DNA from: Micrococcales bacterium
Lineage (GTDB): Bacteria; Actinomycetota; Actinomycetes; S36-B12; CAIYMF01
Reading direction: 5' to 3'
Length of the DNA: 42,056 nt
Assembly (NCBI GenBank): GCA_024641605.1
Contig: JAHECT010000004.1
Span: 1-42,056 of the forward strand
The notes beneath the pieces are model-generated. The model saw nothing but the letters and a program-made list of their open reading frames with translations. It had not been told where the DNA came from and searched no databases. Positions 1 to 7,746 of the stretch are shown piece after piece; the stretch's first letter is position 1, and every line of letters starts with the position of its first letter. Position numbers and translations under genes: made by a program.

Positions 1-137
1 TTCTGACATCCCGGCGACCGCCTCCCCTGCGAGTGCTGGGTGTGGCGCTCACCCGCCCGTCTGCGCGCCGGCTCCGGTGAGCCACGTGCCGACTCGCTGC
101 CGCCGGACGGTGGACGGCCGGGAGTCGAACGTTCGGC

Positions 138-173
138 GCCTGCACCACTGGGGCCGGCGCGAGAGGTGCAGGC
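138..173 (-). terminator. Hairpin terminator after the RNase P RNA
   Basis: GCCTGCACC (138-146) and GGTGCAGGC (165-173) are perfect 9-base complements around an 18-base loop. The hairpin lies directly at the 3' end of the RNase P RNA in its direction of transcription. No T-run follows, as is common in high-GC actinobacteria. The inner arm can also pair with the 5' end of the RNA, so the hairpin overlaps the extended P1 helix. Positions 1-137 hold no gene that I recognise. Confidence 0.55.
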
Positions 174-562
174 GAGCCGGTCTGTAAGCCGGATTCTGTG
201 CCCGGTCGCGAGCGACCGGGCGGCGACCATCCATCTGGGGCCGTCGTCTCCGACGACCTCGGTGCGGTCCACCCGCAGGCTCGGACGGGCCGTCCTCGAA
301 CGCCTGCGCAGGAGGCCGGAGCCTCCCTCTTGACCTTGCTCCAGGTGGGGTTTGCCGAGCCACGACGGTCACCCGCCGTGCTGGTGGTCTCTTACACCAC
401 CGTTTCACCCTTGCCGCCGGTCTCCCGACGGCGGTCTGTTCTCTGTGGCACTGTCCCGCGGGTCACCCCGGGTGGGCGTTACCCACCACCTTGCCCTGTG
501 GAGTCCGGACTTTCCTCGACGCCCACGAGGGACGCCGCGGCCGCCCGACCGACTCGCCTGCA
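170..562 (-). ncRNA. rnpB: RNase P RNA (class A, rnpB)
   Basis: This is the catalytic RNA of ribonuclease P, which removes 5' leaders from tRNA precursors. On the minus strand the sequence contains the near-universal core GAGGAAAGTCCGGACTCC (about 496-513) and, near the 3' end, ACAGAATCCGGCTTA followed by the pairing partner of the 5' end. Helix P1 is visible: positions 547-558 pair with 171-182 with one G-U. The length of about 390 nt fits actinobacterial class A RNAs. Exact ends are not fixed by sequence alone; P1 can be extended outwards by a GGTGCAGG/CCTGCACC pairing. Apparent reading frames across this region are incidental. Confidence 0.95.
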
Positions 563-568
563 CCACCC

Positions 569-574
569 AGGGTA
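569..574 (-). promoter_or_regulatory. Candidate -10 element of rnpB
   Basis: On the minus strand the hexamer TACCCT lies at 574-569. It would place the transcription start near 562, just ahead of the outer bases of P1. No good -35 element is visible at the usual spacing. The assignment rests on position and the TAnnnT pattern. Confidence 0.4.
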
Positions 575-650
575 GCCGCCCTCAGCCGTCGTCGTCCTCG
601 GCACCGGGGTGGGTGCGCGCGGACGGCACCGGTCGGCGAGGATCGTGCTC

Positions 651-1439
651 GTGCTCGTCCTGCTGCCTCCGTCCGAGGGGAAGACCGCGCCCCGCCGGGG
701 TGCCCCGCTCGACCTCGAGCGGCTCACCTTTCCCGAGCTCACCTCGACCCGCGAGCGGGTGCTCGACGCGCTGGTGGACCTGGCCACGCACCACCCCGCG
801 CGAGCGCTCGAGGCGCTGGGGCTCTCGAGCCGGCAGACCGACGAGGTCGCCCGCGACGCCGCGCTGCTCACCGCTCCCACCGCTGCGGCCGGGAAGGTCT
901 ACAGCGGGGTCCTCTACGACGCGCTCGACCTGGCGTCCCTCGACGCGGGCGCGCGCAGACGCGCCCAGCGAGGGGTCCTGGTCTGGAGCGCGTTGTTCGG
1001 TGCGGTGCGACTGGGCGACCGCATCCCCGCCTACCGGCTCTCCGGGGACAGCGCGCTGCCCGGCATCGGCGGGCTTGCGGCGCTGTGGCGCGACCCTCTG
1101 GCCGCGGCGATGGCCGAGGCCACCCGGAAGGGACTCGTGGTGGACCTCCGCTCGGGGGCGTACGCCGCGATGTGGAAGCCGGTGGGCGACGTGGCCGACC
1201 GCACCATCACCGTCCGTGTGCTGCAGGAGATGCCCGACGGGTCGCGCAAGGTCGTGAGCCACTTCAACAAGGCCACGAAGGGCCGCCTGCTGCGCACCTG
1301 GCTGACCGAGGGTGTGGACGCGCGCAGCGCGGAGGAGCTCGCCGACGCGTGCGTCGCCGCGGGCTACGTCGTCGAACCGGCCGAGCAGCCCCGGCGCGGG
1401 CACGCCCGGCGCCTCGACGTCGTCGTCAGCGACCTCTAG
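651..1439 (+). CDS. yaaA: Peroxide stress protein YaaA (DUF328/UPF0246)
   Basis: The protein is 262 aa and opens with the family signature LLPPSEGK, followed by the conserved LYSGVLYDALD-like segment and, near the end, SHFNKATKG. YaaA proteins bind DNA and lower free intracellular iron during peroxide stress in Escherichia coli. The start was set at GTG 651, giving MLVLLPPSEGK; GAGG at 638-641 is 9 nt upstream. GTG 645 is an alternative two codons longer. The gene is divergent from rnpB and convergent with the RNase HI/phosphatase gene. Identification is firm; function in this organism is inferred from family. Confidence 0.9.
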   Translation: MLVLLPPSEGKTAPRRGAPLDLERLTFPELTSTRERVLDALVDLATHHPARALEALGLSSRQTDEVARDAALLTAPTAAAGKVYSGVLYDALDLASLDAGARRRAQRGVLVWSALFGAVRLGDRIPAYRLSGDSALPGIGGLAALWRDPLAAAMAEATRKGLVVDLRSGAYAAMWKPVGDVADRTITVRVLQEMPDGSRKVVSHFNKATKGRLLRTWLTEGVDARSAEELADACVAAGYVVEPAEQPRRGHARRLDVVVSDL

Positions 1440-1494
1440 CCGTCGCGGTCGGAGATCACGCGCCCGGCCGTCGCGGTCGGGGATCAGGCGCCCG
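1440..1494. repeat. 28-bp tandem duplication at a convergent gene junction
   Basis: Positions 1440-1466 and 1468-1494 are two copies of a 27-base unit with a period of 28; they differ at two positions. The second copy runs into the last codons of the RNase HI/phosphatase gene, whose stop is at 1484-1486. The first copy begins immediately after the yaaA stop. The unit is G+C rich and has no obvious dyad. Confidence 0.8.
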
Positions 1495-2656
1495 CGTGCG
1501 GCGGAAGGTCCTCGAGGTGGGTCGACTCGCCGAACCCGCGCAGCGACGCGTTGCCGTCGTCGTACCAGGTGAGCGTCGTCAGCGAGGCGGGCCCGAGCTC
1601 CATGCGGTTCATCGACGACAACGGGGCCGCGAGCGCACGCGCCGTGAGCACGCGGATGGTGCCCACGTGAGCGACCAGGACGATGCGCCGGCCGCGATGC
1701 ACGGCGAGGACCTCGTCCAACGCGGCACCGACACGCGATGCCAGGTCGGCGAGGGACTCGCCCCCCGGCGGTGCCACGTCGGGTGAGGCGAGCCACTCGG
1801 CCATCTGGTCCGGCCAGCCCGCCAGGACCTCGGCGAACGTGCGGCCCTCCCAGTCACCGAACCGCGCCTCCTGCAGCCCCTCGACGACGATCGGCTCGAG
1901 CCCGACGAGGGCGCCGATGATGGCGGCTGTCTCCCGCGTGCGCAGCATGGGCGAGCACAGCAGCACGTCGGCGCCGCCTCGGCGGGCCACCTCGGCCGCC
2001 GCCGCCTCGGCCTGCCGGATGCCCAGATCGAGCAGCGGTGGGTCGAAGCCCTCCGACGAGCCGCTGAACCGGCGCTCGACGGAGTGCTGCGTGACTCCGT
2101 GGCGCACGGCGAGCGTGACCGTCGGCGCCCCGATGTCCGGCCCCCAGCCCACGACGGCCGGGCGCGGGCCCGCGGGGACGGGGTCGGGTTGCGACCGGGT
2201 CTCGAAGGAGTCGGCCGGGGTGCGCCGGATCGTCCCCGGGCGACCTCGCTCGACCGCGTCCATCGACTCGTTGGCCAACTTGTCCGCGGCACGGTTCTGC
2301 TCACGCGGCACCCAGGTGTAGGTGATGCGCTCGCGCGGGACCACGTCGCGCGCCACGAGGGCGATCCTGCGCAGCGTGTCGTTCTTGATGGCCCAGCGGC
2401 CGGACATCTGCTCGACGACCAGCTTGGAGTCCAGCCGGGCCTCGATCTCGGCGTCCGGGTCGATCTGCACGGCCGCCCGCAGCCCCTCGAGCAGGCCGGT
2501 GTACTCCGCGACGTTGTTCGTGGTCACGCCGAGGTGGTCGGCGAGTTCGACGAGGACCTCGCCCGTGGCGGCCTCCCGCACGAGAGCGCCGTAGGCGGCC
2601 GGGCCGGGGTTGCCCCGTGACCCTCCGTCCGCCTCGACGACGAGACGCCGGTTCAC
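1484..2656 (-). CDS. Bifunctional RNase HI / histidine phosphatase
   Basis: The protein is 390 aa with two catalytic domains. Residues 1-132 are RNase HI, which cleaves RNA in RNA:DNA hybrids. Its acidic residues are visible as D10 (EADGGSRGNPGPAAYG), E51 (NNVAEYTGL), D76 (ARLDSKLVVEQ) and D125 (NRAADKLANE). Residues 178-390 form a phosphoglycerate-mutase-like phosphatase with the RHG signature at 185-187, a second motif QEARFGDWEGR and a later histidine in VLVAHVGT. A proline-rich linker joins them. The same fusion is Rv2228c in M. tuberculosis, where the phosphatase half resembles CobC. The GTG start at 2656 overlaps the upstream zinc-ribbon stop by GTGA, so translation is probably coupled. 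Confidence 0.93.
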   Translation of the reverse strand: MNRRLVVEADGGSRGNPGPAAYGALVREAATGEVLVELADHLGVTTNNVAEYTGLLEGLRAAVQIDPDAEIEARLDSKLVVEQMSGRWAIKNDTLRRIALVARDVVPRERITYTWVPREQNRAADKLANESMDAVERGRPGTIRRTPADSFETRSQPDPVPAGPRPAVVGWGPDIGAPTVTLAVRHGVTQHSVERRFSGSSEGFDPPLLDLGIRQAEAAAAEVARRGGADVLLCSPMLRTRETAAIIGALVGLEPIVVEGLQEARFGDWEGRTFAEVLAGWPDQMAEWLASPDVAPPGGESLADLASRVGAALDEVLAVHRGRRIVLVAHVGTIRVLTARALAAPLSSMNRMELGPASLTTLTWYDDGNASLRGFGESTHLEDLPPHAGA

Positions 2657-3396
2657 AGACCGGACTCGGGCGTGCGCACGAGGATGCGCCGGCACTCCTC
2701 GCAGCGCAGCACCGTGTCGGGCGCTGCGTCGCGGATCCGGCCCAGGTCGGTGGGGGTCAGCTCCATGCGACACCCCTCGCACCGGCGCTGGTGCAGGGCC
2801 GCCGCCCCGACGCCATCGTGGTCGGCACGCAGCTTGTCGTAGAGGCCGAGCAGGTCGGCCGGGACGTCGGGGAGGGTCGAGGAGCGCTCCACCGCGATCC
2901 ACTCGCGGTCCTTGTCGAACGCGGCGAGGGCGGCGTCGCGCTCCCTGGTCGCCGACTCGAGGTCGGCCGTGAGCTGCTCGCGCTCCGCGGAGAGCCCGGC
3001 CAGGGCGGAACGGGCGTTCTCGAGGCGCTCCATGACCTCGAGCTCGACGTCCTCGAGCTCGCTCTGCCGGCGCGCGAGCGAGGCGATCTCGTGCTGGAGG
3101 TTCTCGAGTTCCTTCGCCGAGCTCACCCGACCGGAATCGAGGAGCTCCTGGTCGCGGCGCGACCGGGAGCGCACCTGCTCGACGTCGTCGTCGGCCTTGG
3201 TCTGCGCCCGCTGCAGGTCGGTCGCCTCCGTCTCGGCGGCGATGATCCGGTCACGGAGCACGGTCAGACGGGACTCCAGGTCGGCGATCGTGGCGTGCTG
3301 GGGCAAGGTGCGCAGCTTGTGCTCGATCTGGTCGAGCCTCGCGTCGAGGGCCTGCAGCTCGAGCAGGCGCAGCTGGGCGGCGGGGTCGGCGTTCAC
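2653..3396 (-). CDS. Coiled-coil zinc-ribbon protein (C4 type)
   Basis: This 247-aa protein has a long charged heptad-rich region (about residues 10-165, probably antiparallel coiled coil) followed by a C-terminal C4 zinc ribbon with CEGC at 206-209 and CEEC at 232-235. It belongs to the family of Rv2229c, which neighbours Nif3-like and RNase HI genes in many actinobacteria. Its molecular role is not established; nucleic-acid or protein scaffolding is a guess from architecture. It starts at GTG 3396, 37 nt after the Nif3-like stop, and overlaps the next gene by 4 nt, so the three genes form one operon. Confidence 0.85.
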   Translation of the reverse strand: MNADPAAQLRLLELQALDARLDQIEHKLRTLPQHATIADLESRLTVLRDRIIAAETEATDLQRAQTKADDDVEQVRSRSRRDQELLDSGRVSSAKELENLQHEIASLARRQSELEDVELEVMERLENARSALAGLSAEREQLTADLESATRERDAALAAFDKDREWIAVERSSTLPDVPADLLGLYDKLRADHDGVGAAALHQRRCEGCRMELTPTDLGRIRDAAPDTVLRCEECRRILVRTPESGL

Positions 3397-3433
3397 CGTG
3401 CTCCTCGTGTGTTCTCGAATGGACGTCCGACGC

Positions 3434-4579
3434 TCAGCGCCGGGCGGTCCACGGATCGGTCACTCGCTCCGACACGTGGGCCTCCACCGTAGTCCCGTGC
3501 ACGGCGAGGTCCGCGACGAGTCGCTCGGCCGCGCGGGCGAGCCAGGGCCACTCCGAAGCCCAGTGCGCGAGATCGACCAGCGCCAGACCACCCTGCTCGC
3601 GCGCGTCGAGCACCTGGTGGTGCTTGAGGTCCGCCGTGACGAGGACGTCGGCCCGCGCGCTGCGGGCGGCGCCGATGAGGTCCGCACCCGCGCCGCCGCA
3701 GACCGCGACCCTCGCCACGTCGCGATCGAGGTCCCCGGCGACGCGGATGCCGTGCTCGGTGGCCGGCAGGGCCGAGGCGAGGCGGTCCACCAACGTGCCC
3801 AGACCGACCGGCTGCTCCAGGTCGCCGACCCGACCAAGCCCCACGCCCGAGGGGGTCGCGGCGAGCTCGTAGACGTCGACCGCCGGCTCGTCGTAGGGGT
3901 GCGCCGACCGCAGGGCCGCCAGCACGACGTCCCGTCGGTCGCGCGGAGCCACGAACTCGACCCGTGACTCCGGCACCTGCTCCGGCACGCCGACCGTGCC
4001 CACGAGCGGGCTCGCACCGGGCAGGGGCCGGAAGCGTCCCGCGGTCGTGGCGATCACGTTGGAGCACCGGTCGTAGGCGCCGATCACGCCGGCGCCCGCG
4101 GCGTGCGCGGCGTCGAGGAGCGGGTCGACGTGGCCGGCCGGGACGAAGACGACGAACTTGTCCCTCCCCGGGCCCGCCGCCGGGACGAGGGGCGTCCCCG
4201 CGGTCAGACCGACCAGATCCGCGAGTGCGTCGGACACGCCGCCGGGCGCGCTGTCGGCGTTGGTGTGCGCCGACACCAGCGCGACGCCGCCGCGCACCAG
4301 CCGGTGCAGCAGGCGGCCGGACGGGGTCGTGGCCGCGATCGAGGAGACCGGGCGGAGCAGGAGGGGGTGGTGGGTGAGCAGCAGGTCGGCGCGCAGATCG
4401 AGCGCCTCCTCGACCGTGGCAGCGACGGGGTCCACCGCCAGCAGGATGCGGCGCACCGGGGCATCGGGGTCGCCGCACACGAGGCCGACCGCGTCCCAGG
4501 GCTCGGCCCAGGCCGGGTCGTAGCGGCCGTGGACGGCCGCCACCACGTCGGCGACGGTGGGGGTGCGGGCCTCGTTCAC
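3434..4579 (-). CDS. Nif3-like dinuclear metal-centre protein
   Basis: This 381-aa protein belongs to the NIF3/YbgI/YqfO family, whose members form hexameric toroids with a two-metal site. Metal-binding motifs are visible: LLLTHHPLLL near residue 88 and SAHTNADSAPGG near 118. The middle (about 135-240) is the insert typical of long YqfO-type members, ending in AHPYDEPAVDVY. The C-terminal half carries CGGAGADLIG and TADLKHHQVLDA motifs. The reaction is not settled; GTP cyclohydrolase-like and other hydrolase activities have been proposed for relatives. The start is GTG 4579. It heads the minus-strand operon and is divergent from the thioredoxin unit. Confidence 0.9.
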   Translation of the reverse strand: MNEARTPTVADVVAAVHGRYDPAWAEPWDAVGLVCGDPDAPVRRILLAVDPVAATVEEALDLRADLLLTHHPLLLRPVSSIAATTPSGRLLHRLVRGGVALVSAHTNADSAPGGVSDALADLVGLTAGTPLVPAAGPGRDKFVVFVPAGHVDPLLDAAHAAGAGVIGAYDRCSNVIATTAGRFRPLPGASPLVGTVGVPEQVPESRVEFVAPRDRRDVVLAALRSAHPYDEPAVDVYELAATPSGVGLGRVGDLEQPVGLGTLVDRLASALPATEHGIRVAGDLDRDVARVAVCGGAGADLIGAARSARADVLVTADLKHHQVLDAREQGGLALVDLAHWASEWPWLARAAERLVADLAVHGTTVEAHVSERVTDPWTARR

Positions 4580-4634
4580 GCGGCGAGCCTACGCAGCCGG
4601 CGAGGCGCACGGCGGCCGAGAGGTGTGGGAATGA

Positions 4635-4647
4635 ACCCCCAGGGGTA
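4635..4647. promoter_or_regulatory. CsoR/CstR-type operator, site 1 (thioredoxin unit)
   Basis: The sequence ACCCC-CA-GGGGT (4635-4646), followed by A, is a G/C-tract dyad of the kind bound by CsoR-family repressors. The left flank (GA) is less perfect than at sites 2 and 3. A putative -10 (TACACG) starts at its last T, and GTTG follows four bases after GGGGT. It lies 44 bases before the thioredoxin start. Confidence 0.6.
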
Positions 4648-4690
4648 CACGTTGGCGACGAGTGAGACCGCTATCCCGACAGGAGAACCC

Positions 4691-5065
4691 ATGCCCACCC
4701 AGGACCTCACCGCGGCGACCTTCGAGGACGCCGTGACCGGCAACGACATCGTGCTGGTCGACTTCTGGGCCGAGTGGTGCGGCCCGTGCCGCAGCTTCGC
4801 GCCTGTGTTCGAGAAGGCGTCCGACGCTCACGGCGACATCGTGTTCGGCAAGGTCGACACCGAGGCCGAGCAGTCGCTCGCCGCCGCCGCGAACATCACC
4901 TCGATCCCGACGCTCATGGCCTTCCGCGAAGGTGTGCTCCTCTACGCCGAGCCGGGCGCTATGCCCGCCGCGCAGCTCGACAAGCTGATCGAGGCCGTCC
5001 GCGGCGTCGACATGGCCCAGGTGCACGCTGACATCGCCGCGCGCCAGGAGTCCGCCGACGCCTGA
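4691..5065 (+). CDS. Thioredoxin
   Basis: This 124-aa cytosolic thioredoxin has the active site WCGPC with Cys30 and Cys33, the cis-proline region TSIPTLM, and a normal thioredoxin fold length plus a short charged tail. It reduces disulfides and persulfides through a redox-active dithiol. The ATG at 4691 has AGGAG at 4681-4685. It is a single-gene unit, preceded by operator site 1 and closed by a strong hairpin. The shared operator suggests that it serves the sulfur system, perhaps by releasing sulfide from protein persulfides; that role is inferred. Confidence 0.92.
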   Translation: MPTQDLTAATFEDAVTGNDIVLVDFWAEWCGPCRSFAPVFEKASDAHGDIVFGKVDTEAEQSLAAAANITSIPTLMAFREGVLLYAEPGAMPAAQLDKLIEAVRGVDMAQVHADIAARQESADA

Positions 5066-5082
5066 GCCGGAGGTTCCCCTCT

Positions 5083-5124
5083 CGACGACGCCGGACCGAC
5101 CACGAGGTCGGTCCGGCGTCGTCG
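5083..5124 (+). terminator. Strong hairpin terminator after thioredoxin
   Basis: A perfect 19-bp stem (5083-5101 with 5106-5124) encloses an ACGA loop. It lies 18 nt beyond the thioredoxin stop. No U-tract follows. This separates the thioredoxin unit from the dienelactone hydrolase gene. Confidence 0.8.
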
Positions 5125-5184
5125 TGCTTGGCGAGGCGGGCGTCGGGACGCCACGATGGAGCCCCGAGTCAGGAAGAGGTACCC

Positions 5185-5928
5185 GTGACGACCAGCGAGA
5201 CCATCGCCGTGCCCGGCCCGTCGGGCGCGATCCAGGCCTACGTCGCGCATCCCGAGGGGCCTGGGCCGCACCCGGCCGTCGTGGTCATCCACGACGCCAT
5301 GGGTCTGCGGTCGGACACCCGCAACCAGGCCGACTGGCTCGCCGCGCACGGCTACCTGGCAGTCGCGCCGGACCTGTTCGGGGACGGCCGCACGATCACG
5401 CGGTGCCTGCGCGACGCGATCCGCGACTACTCCCGGTGGGAGGGCACCGTCTTCGCCGACATCGAGGCGGTGCGCGACTGGGCGCGGGAGCAGAAGGAGG
5501 CCTCGGGCCGGGTCGGCGTGATCGGCTACTGCTTCGGCGGGGGCTTCGCGCTCATGCTCGCACCGCCGGAGCGCGGCTTCGACGCGGTCAGCGCCAACTA
5601 CGGGCGCCTCCCCCGGGACCTCGACGGGTTCTTCGCCGGAGCCTGCCCCGTCGTGGCCAGCTTCGGTGGGCGCGACCGGAGCCTGCGCGGCGCCGCGGTC
5701 CGGCTCGAGCAGGCGCTCGAGGGTGCCGGCGTCCCGCACGACGTCGCCGAGTACCCCACGGCCGGGCACGGCTTCCTCAACGACCACGGCCCCGGCGAGG
5801 TGCCCGCGCTGTTCGTGGCCCTGGGCTCGATGCTGCCGACGGCGTACGACCCCGTGGCGGCCGAGGACGCCCGCGCCCGGATCTTGAACTTCTTCGACCA
5901 GTACCTCAGCCGGGACGGCTCCGCCTGA
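5185..5928 (+). CDS. Dienelactone hydrolase family protein
   Basis: This 247-aa alpha/beta hydrolase carries the Cys-Asp-His triad of the dienelactone hydrolase family: Cys116 in GYCFGGG, Asp164 in GGRDRS and His195 in AGHGF. Family members hydrolyse dienelactones or other small esters and lactones; the substrate here is unknown. The start is GTG 5185, with AGGAAGAGG at 5171-5179. A terminator precedes it and operator site 2 begins two bases after its stop, so it seems to be its own unit inside the sulfur region. Nothing in the protein itself indicates sulfur chemistry. Confidence 0.87.
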   Translation: MTTSETIAVPGPSGAIQAYVAHPEGPGPHPAVVVIHDAMGLRSDTRNQADWLAAHGYLAVAPDLFGDGRTITRCLRDAIRDYSRWEGTVFADIEAVRDWAREQKEASGRVGVIGYCFGGGFALMLAPPERGFDAVSANYGRLPRDLDGFFAGACPVVASFGGRDRSLRGAAVRLEQALEGAGVPHDVAEYPTAGHGFLNDHGPGEVPALFVALGSMLPTAYDPVAAEDARARILNFFDQYLSRDGSA

Positions 5929-5930
5929 CA

Positions 5931-5944
5931 TACCCCCTGGGGTA
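5931..5944. promoter_or_regulatory. CsoR/CstR-type operator, site 2 (SQR unit)
   Basis: TACCCC-CT-GGGGTA is a perfect six-base dyad around CT. A candidate -10 (TAAGGG) begins inside its right arm at 5943, and GTTGCC follows at 5948, the same arrangement as sites 1 and 3. The next start codon is at 6123, which leaves a 5' leader of roughly 165 nt with no convincing gene in it. Confidence 0.72.
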
Positions 5945-6122
5945 AGGGTTGCCTTCGTGTCGTAGACCACTCAACTACCCGTCCGTCCTTGCTGTGCAAC
6001 GCATCCCGGGCGAGGGACACTAGAGGCGGACGACGAGCTCCGAGCGGGTGATCACTCGGCGCCGGCCACGAACTCGCCGGGCCTGCCACAGCGGCACAAC
6101 CGCACTCGACAGGAGCTCGGAC

Positions 6123-7364
6123 ATGAAGAAGCTGCTCATCCTCGGCGGCGGCACGGCGGGAACGATCGCGGCCAACAAGCTGGTGAAGAAGCTCGATCGC
6201 ACCCAATGGCAGATCACCGTCGTCGACCAGGACGACAAGCACCACTACCAGCCCGGATTCCTGTTCATCCCGTTCGGGACCTACGGGCCCGACGAAGTGA
6301 CCAAGTCCCGGCGTCGCTACCTCGATGACTCGATCCCGCTCATGTACGCCGAGATCGACCGCGTGGACCCCGAGGCCAGGACGGTGGCGCTCGCCGACGG
6401 GACCACGCTCGACTACGACGTGCTCATCGTCGCCACCGGCGTCACCCCCCGGCCCGACCAGACGCCCGGGATGGACGACCCCGACACCTGGTACGACACG
6501 GTCTTCGACTTCTACACGTACGCGGGCACCACGGCGCTCGCGAAGAAGCTCGCGGACTGGCCCGGCGGACGGCTCGTGGTCAACATCGTCGAGATGCCCA
6601 TCAAGTGCCCCGTCGCACCTCTCGAGTTCACCTTCCTGGCCGACGCGTTCTTCACCGAGCGCGGCATGCGGGACAAGGTCGACCTCGTCTACGTGACGCC
6701 CTTGGACGCGGCCTTCACCAAGCCCATCGCGGCCAAGCACTTCGGGGACATCCTCGAGCGCAAGGGTGTGAGCCTCGAGTCGGAGTTCATGCTCGAGCAC
6801 GTCGACACGGCGGACCGCAAGCTCGTCTCCTACGACGAGCGTGAGATCGGCTACGACCTGCTCGTGACGATCCCGCTCAACATGGGCGCGGACTTCCTGA
6901 CCCGCTCGGGGCTGGGCAACGAGCTCAACCTCGTACCCGTCGACAAGCACACCCTGCAGTCCAAGCAGTACGACTCGATCTTCGCGCTCGGCGACGCCAA
7001 CGACATCCCCGCCAGCAAGGCCGGATCCGTCGCCCACTTCGAGATCGACGTCTTCGTCGACAACTTCCTCGAGTACATCGCCGGCAAGGAGATGACGGGG
7101 GCCTTCGACGGCCACGCCAACTGCTTCATCGAGACCGGTCACGGCAAGGCCATGCTCATCGACTTCAACTACGACACCGAGCCGCTCCCCGGGAAGTTCC
7201 CGGTCCCCGGCATCGGCCCCATGAGCCTGCTCAAGGAGACCAAGGCGAACCACATGGGCAAGCTGGCGTTCCGCTGGGCGTACTGGAACGTCCTGCTCCC
7301 CGGACGGCCCATGGGGCTGTCCGCCGACCTGTCCATGGCCGGCAAGCAGGTCCCCGTGTCCTGA
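6123..7364 (+). CDS. sqr: Sulfide:quinone oxidoreductase-like flavoprotein
   Basis: This 413-aa FAD enzyme has an N-terminal dinucleotide-binding motif LILGGGTAGT (residues 5-14), the ATG motif of two-dinucleotide-binding flavoproteins (104-106) and the C-terminal FAD motif ALGDAND (288-294). Cys162 in IKCPVAPLEF and Cys334 in NCFIETG are the only cysteines and match the redox cysteine pair expected in SQR. The predicted reaction is oxidation of sulfide to persulfide or polysulfide with electrons passed to menaquinone at the membrane face. The ATG at 6123 has GGAG at 6112-6115. It heads an operon with tusE/dsrC-like and dsrE2 genes behind operator site 2. A generic NAD(P)/FAD oxidoreductase is the alternative. 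Confidence 0.86.
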   Translation: MKKLLILGGGTAGTIAANKLVKKLDRTQWQITVVDQDDKHHYQPGFLFIPFGTYGPDEVTKSRRRYLDDSIPLMYAEIDRVDPEARTVALADGTTLDYDVLIVATGVTPRPDQTPGMDDPDTWYDTVFDFYTYAGTTALAKKLADWPGGRLVVNIVEMPIKCPVAPLEFTFLADAFFTERGMRDKVDLVYVTPLDAAFTKPIAAKHFGDILERKGVSLESEFMLEHVDTADRKLVSYDEREIGYDLLVTIPLNMGADFLTRSGLGNELNLVPVDKHTLQSKQYDSIFALGDANDIPASKAGSVAHFEIDVFVDNFLEYIAGKEMTGAFDGHANCFIETGHGKAMLIDFNYDTEPLPGKFPVPGIGPMSLLKETKANHMGKLAFRWAYWNVLLPGRPMGLSADLSMAGKQVPVS

Positions 7365-7400
7365 CGGGCACGAACAACCACGATGCGAAGGAGGACGACG

Positions 7401-7715
7401 ATGCCTGTCACGACCATCGAGGGTCGCGAGGTCCAGGTCGACGACGAGGGCTTCATGACCGTGTACGACGAGTGGGACGAGCAGCTCGGTGGCGCGCTCG
7501 CCAAGCTCATCGACGTCGACATGACCGACGAGCACTGGAAGGCGATCCAGTTCCTGCGCTCGGACTTCAAGACCGAGGGCGTCACACCCACGCTGCGGCG
7601 CGTGTCGACCGCAGGCGGGCTGGACATGAAGCGCCTGTTCGAGCTCTTCCCCAAGAAGCCGGCCAAGAAGATGGCCTACATCGCCGGCCTGCCCAAGCCC
7701 CACGGCTGCGTGTGA
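7401..7715 (+). CDS. TusE/DsrC-family sulfur carrier, one-cysteine type
   Basis: This 104-aa protein ends in the family hallmark IAGLPKPHGCV, with the single persulfide-carrying Cys103. The second C-terminal cysteine of true DsrC, 11 residues earlier, is Ala92 here. The middle carries the conserved LTD.HW-like segment (MTDEHWKAIQFLR). Family members carry sulfur as a persulfide on the C-terminal arm. No dsrAB genes are nearby, so a sulfur-trafficking role is more likely than dissimilatory sulfite reduction. RBS AAGGAGG at 7388-7394 lies 6 nt from the ATG. It sits between sqr and dsrE2 in the same operon. Confidence 0.88.
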   Translation: MPVTTIEGREVQVDDEGFMTVYDEWDEQLGGALAKLIDVDMTDEHWKAIQFLRSDFKTEGVTPTLRRVSTAGGLDMKRLFELFPKKPAKKMAYIAGLPKPHGCV

Positions 7716-7746
7716 GCGCGACCTCGACCCGAAAGGACGTGGCTCG

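Noticed and set aside
40-408. Open frames on both strands over the RNase P RNA
   Set aside because: The RNA has its diagnostic core and pairings; the frames are incidental.
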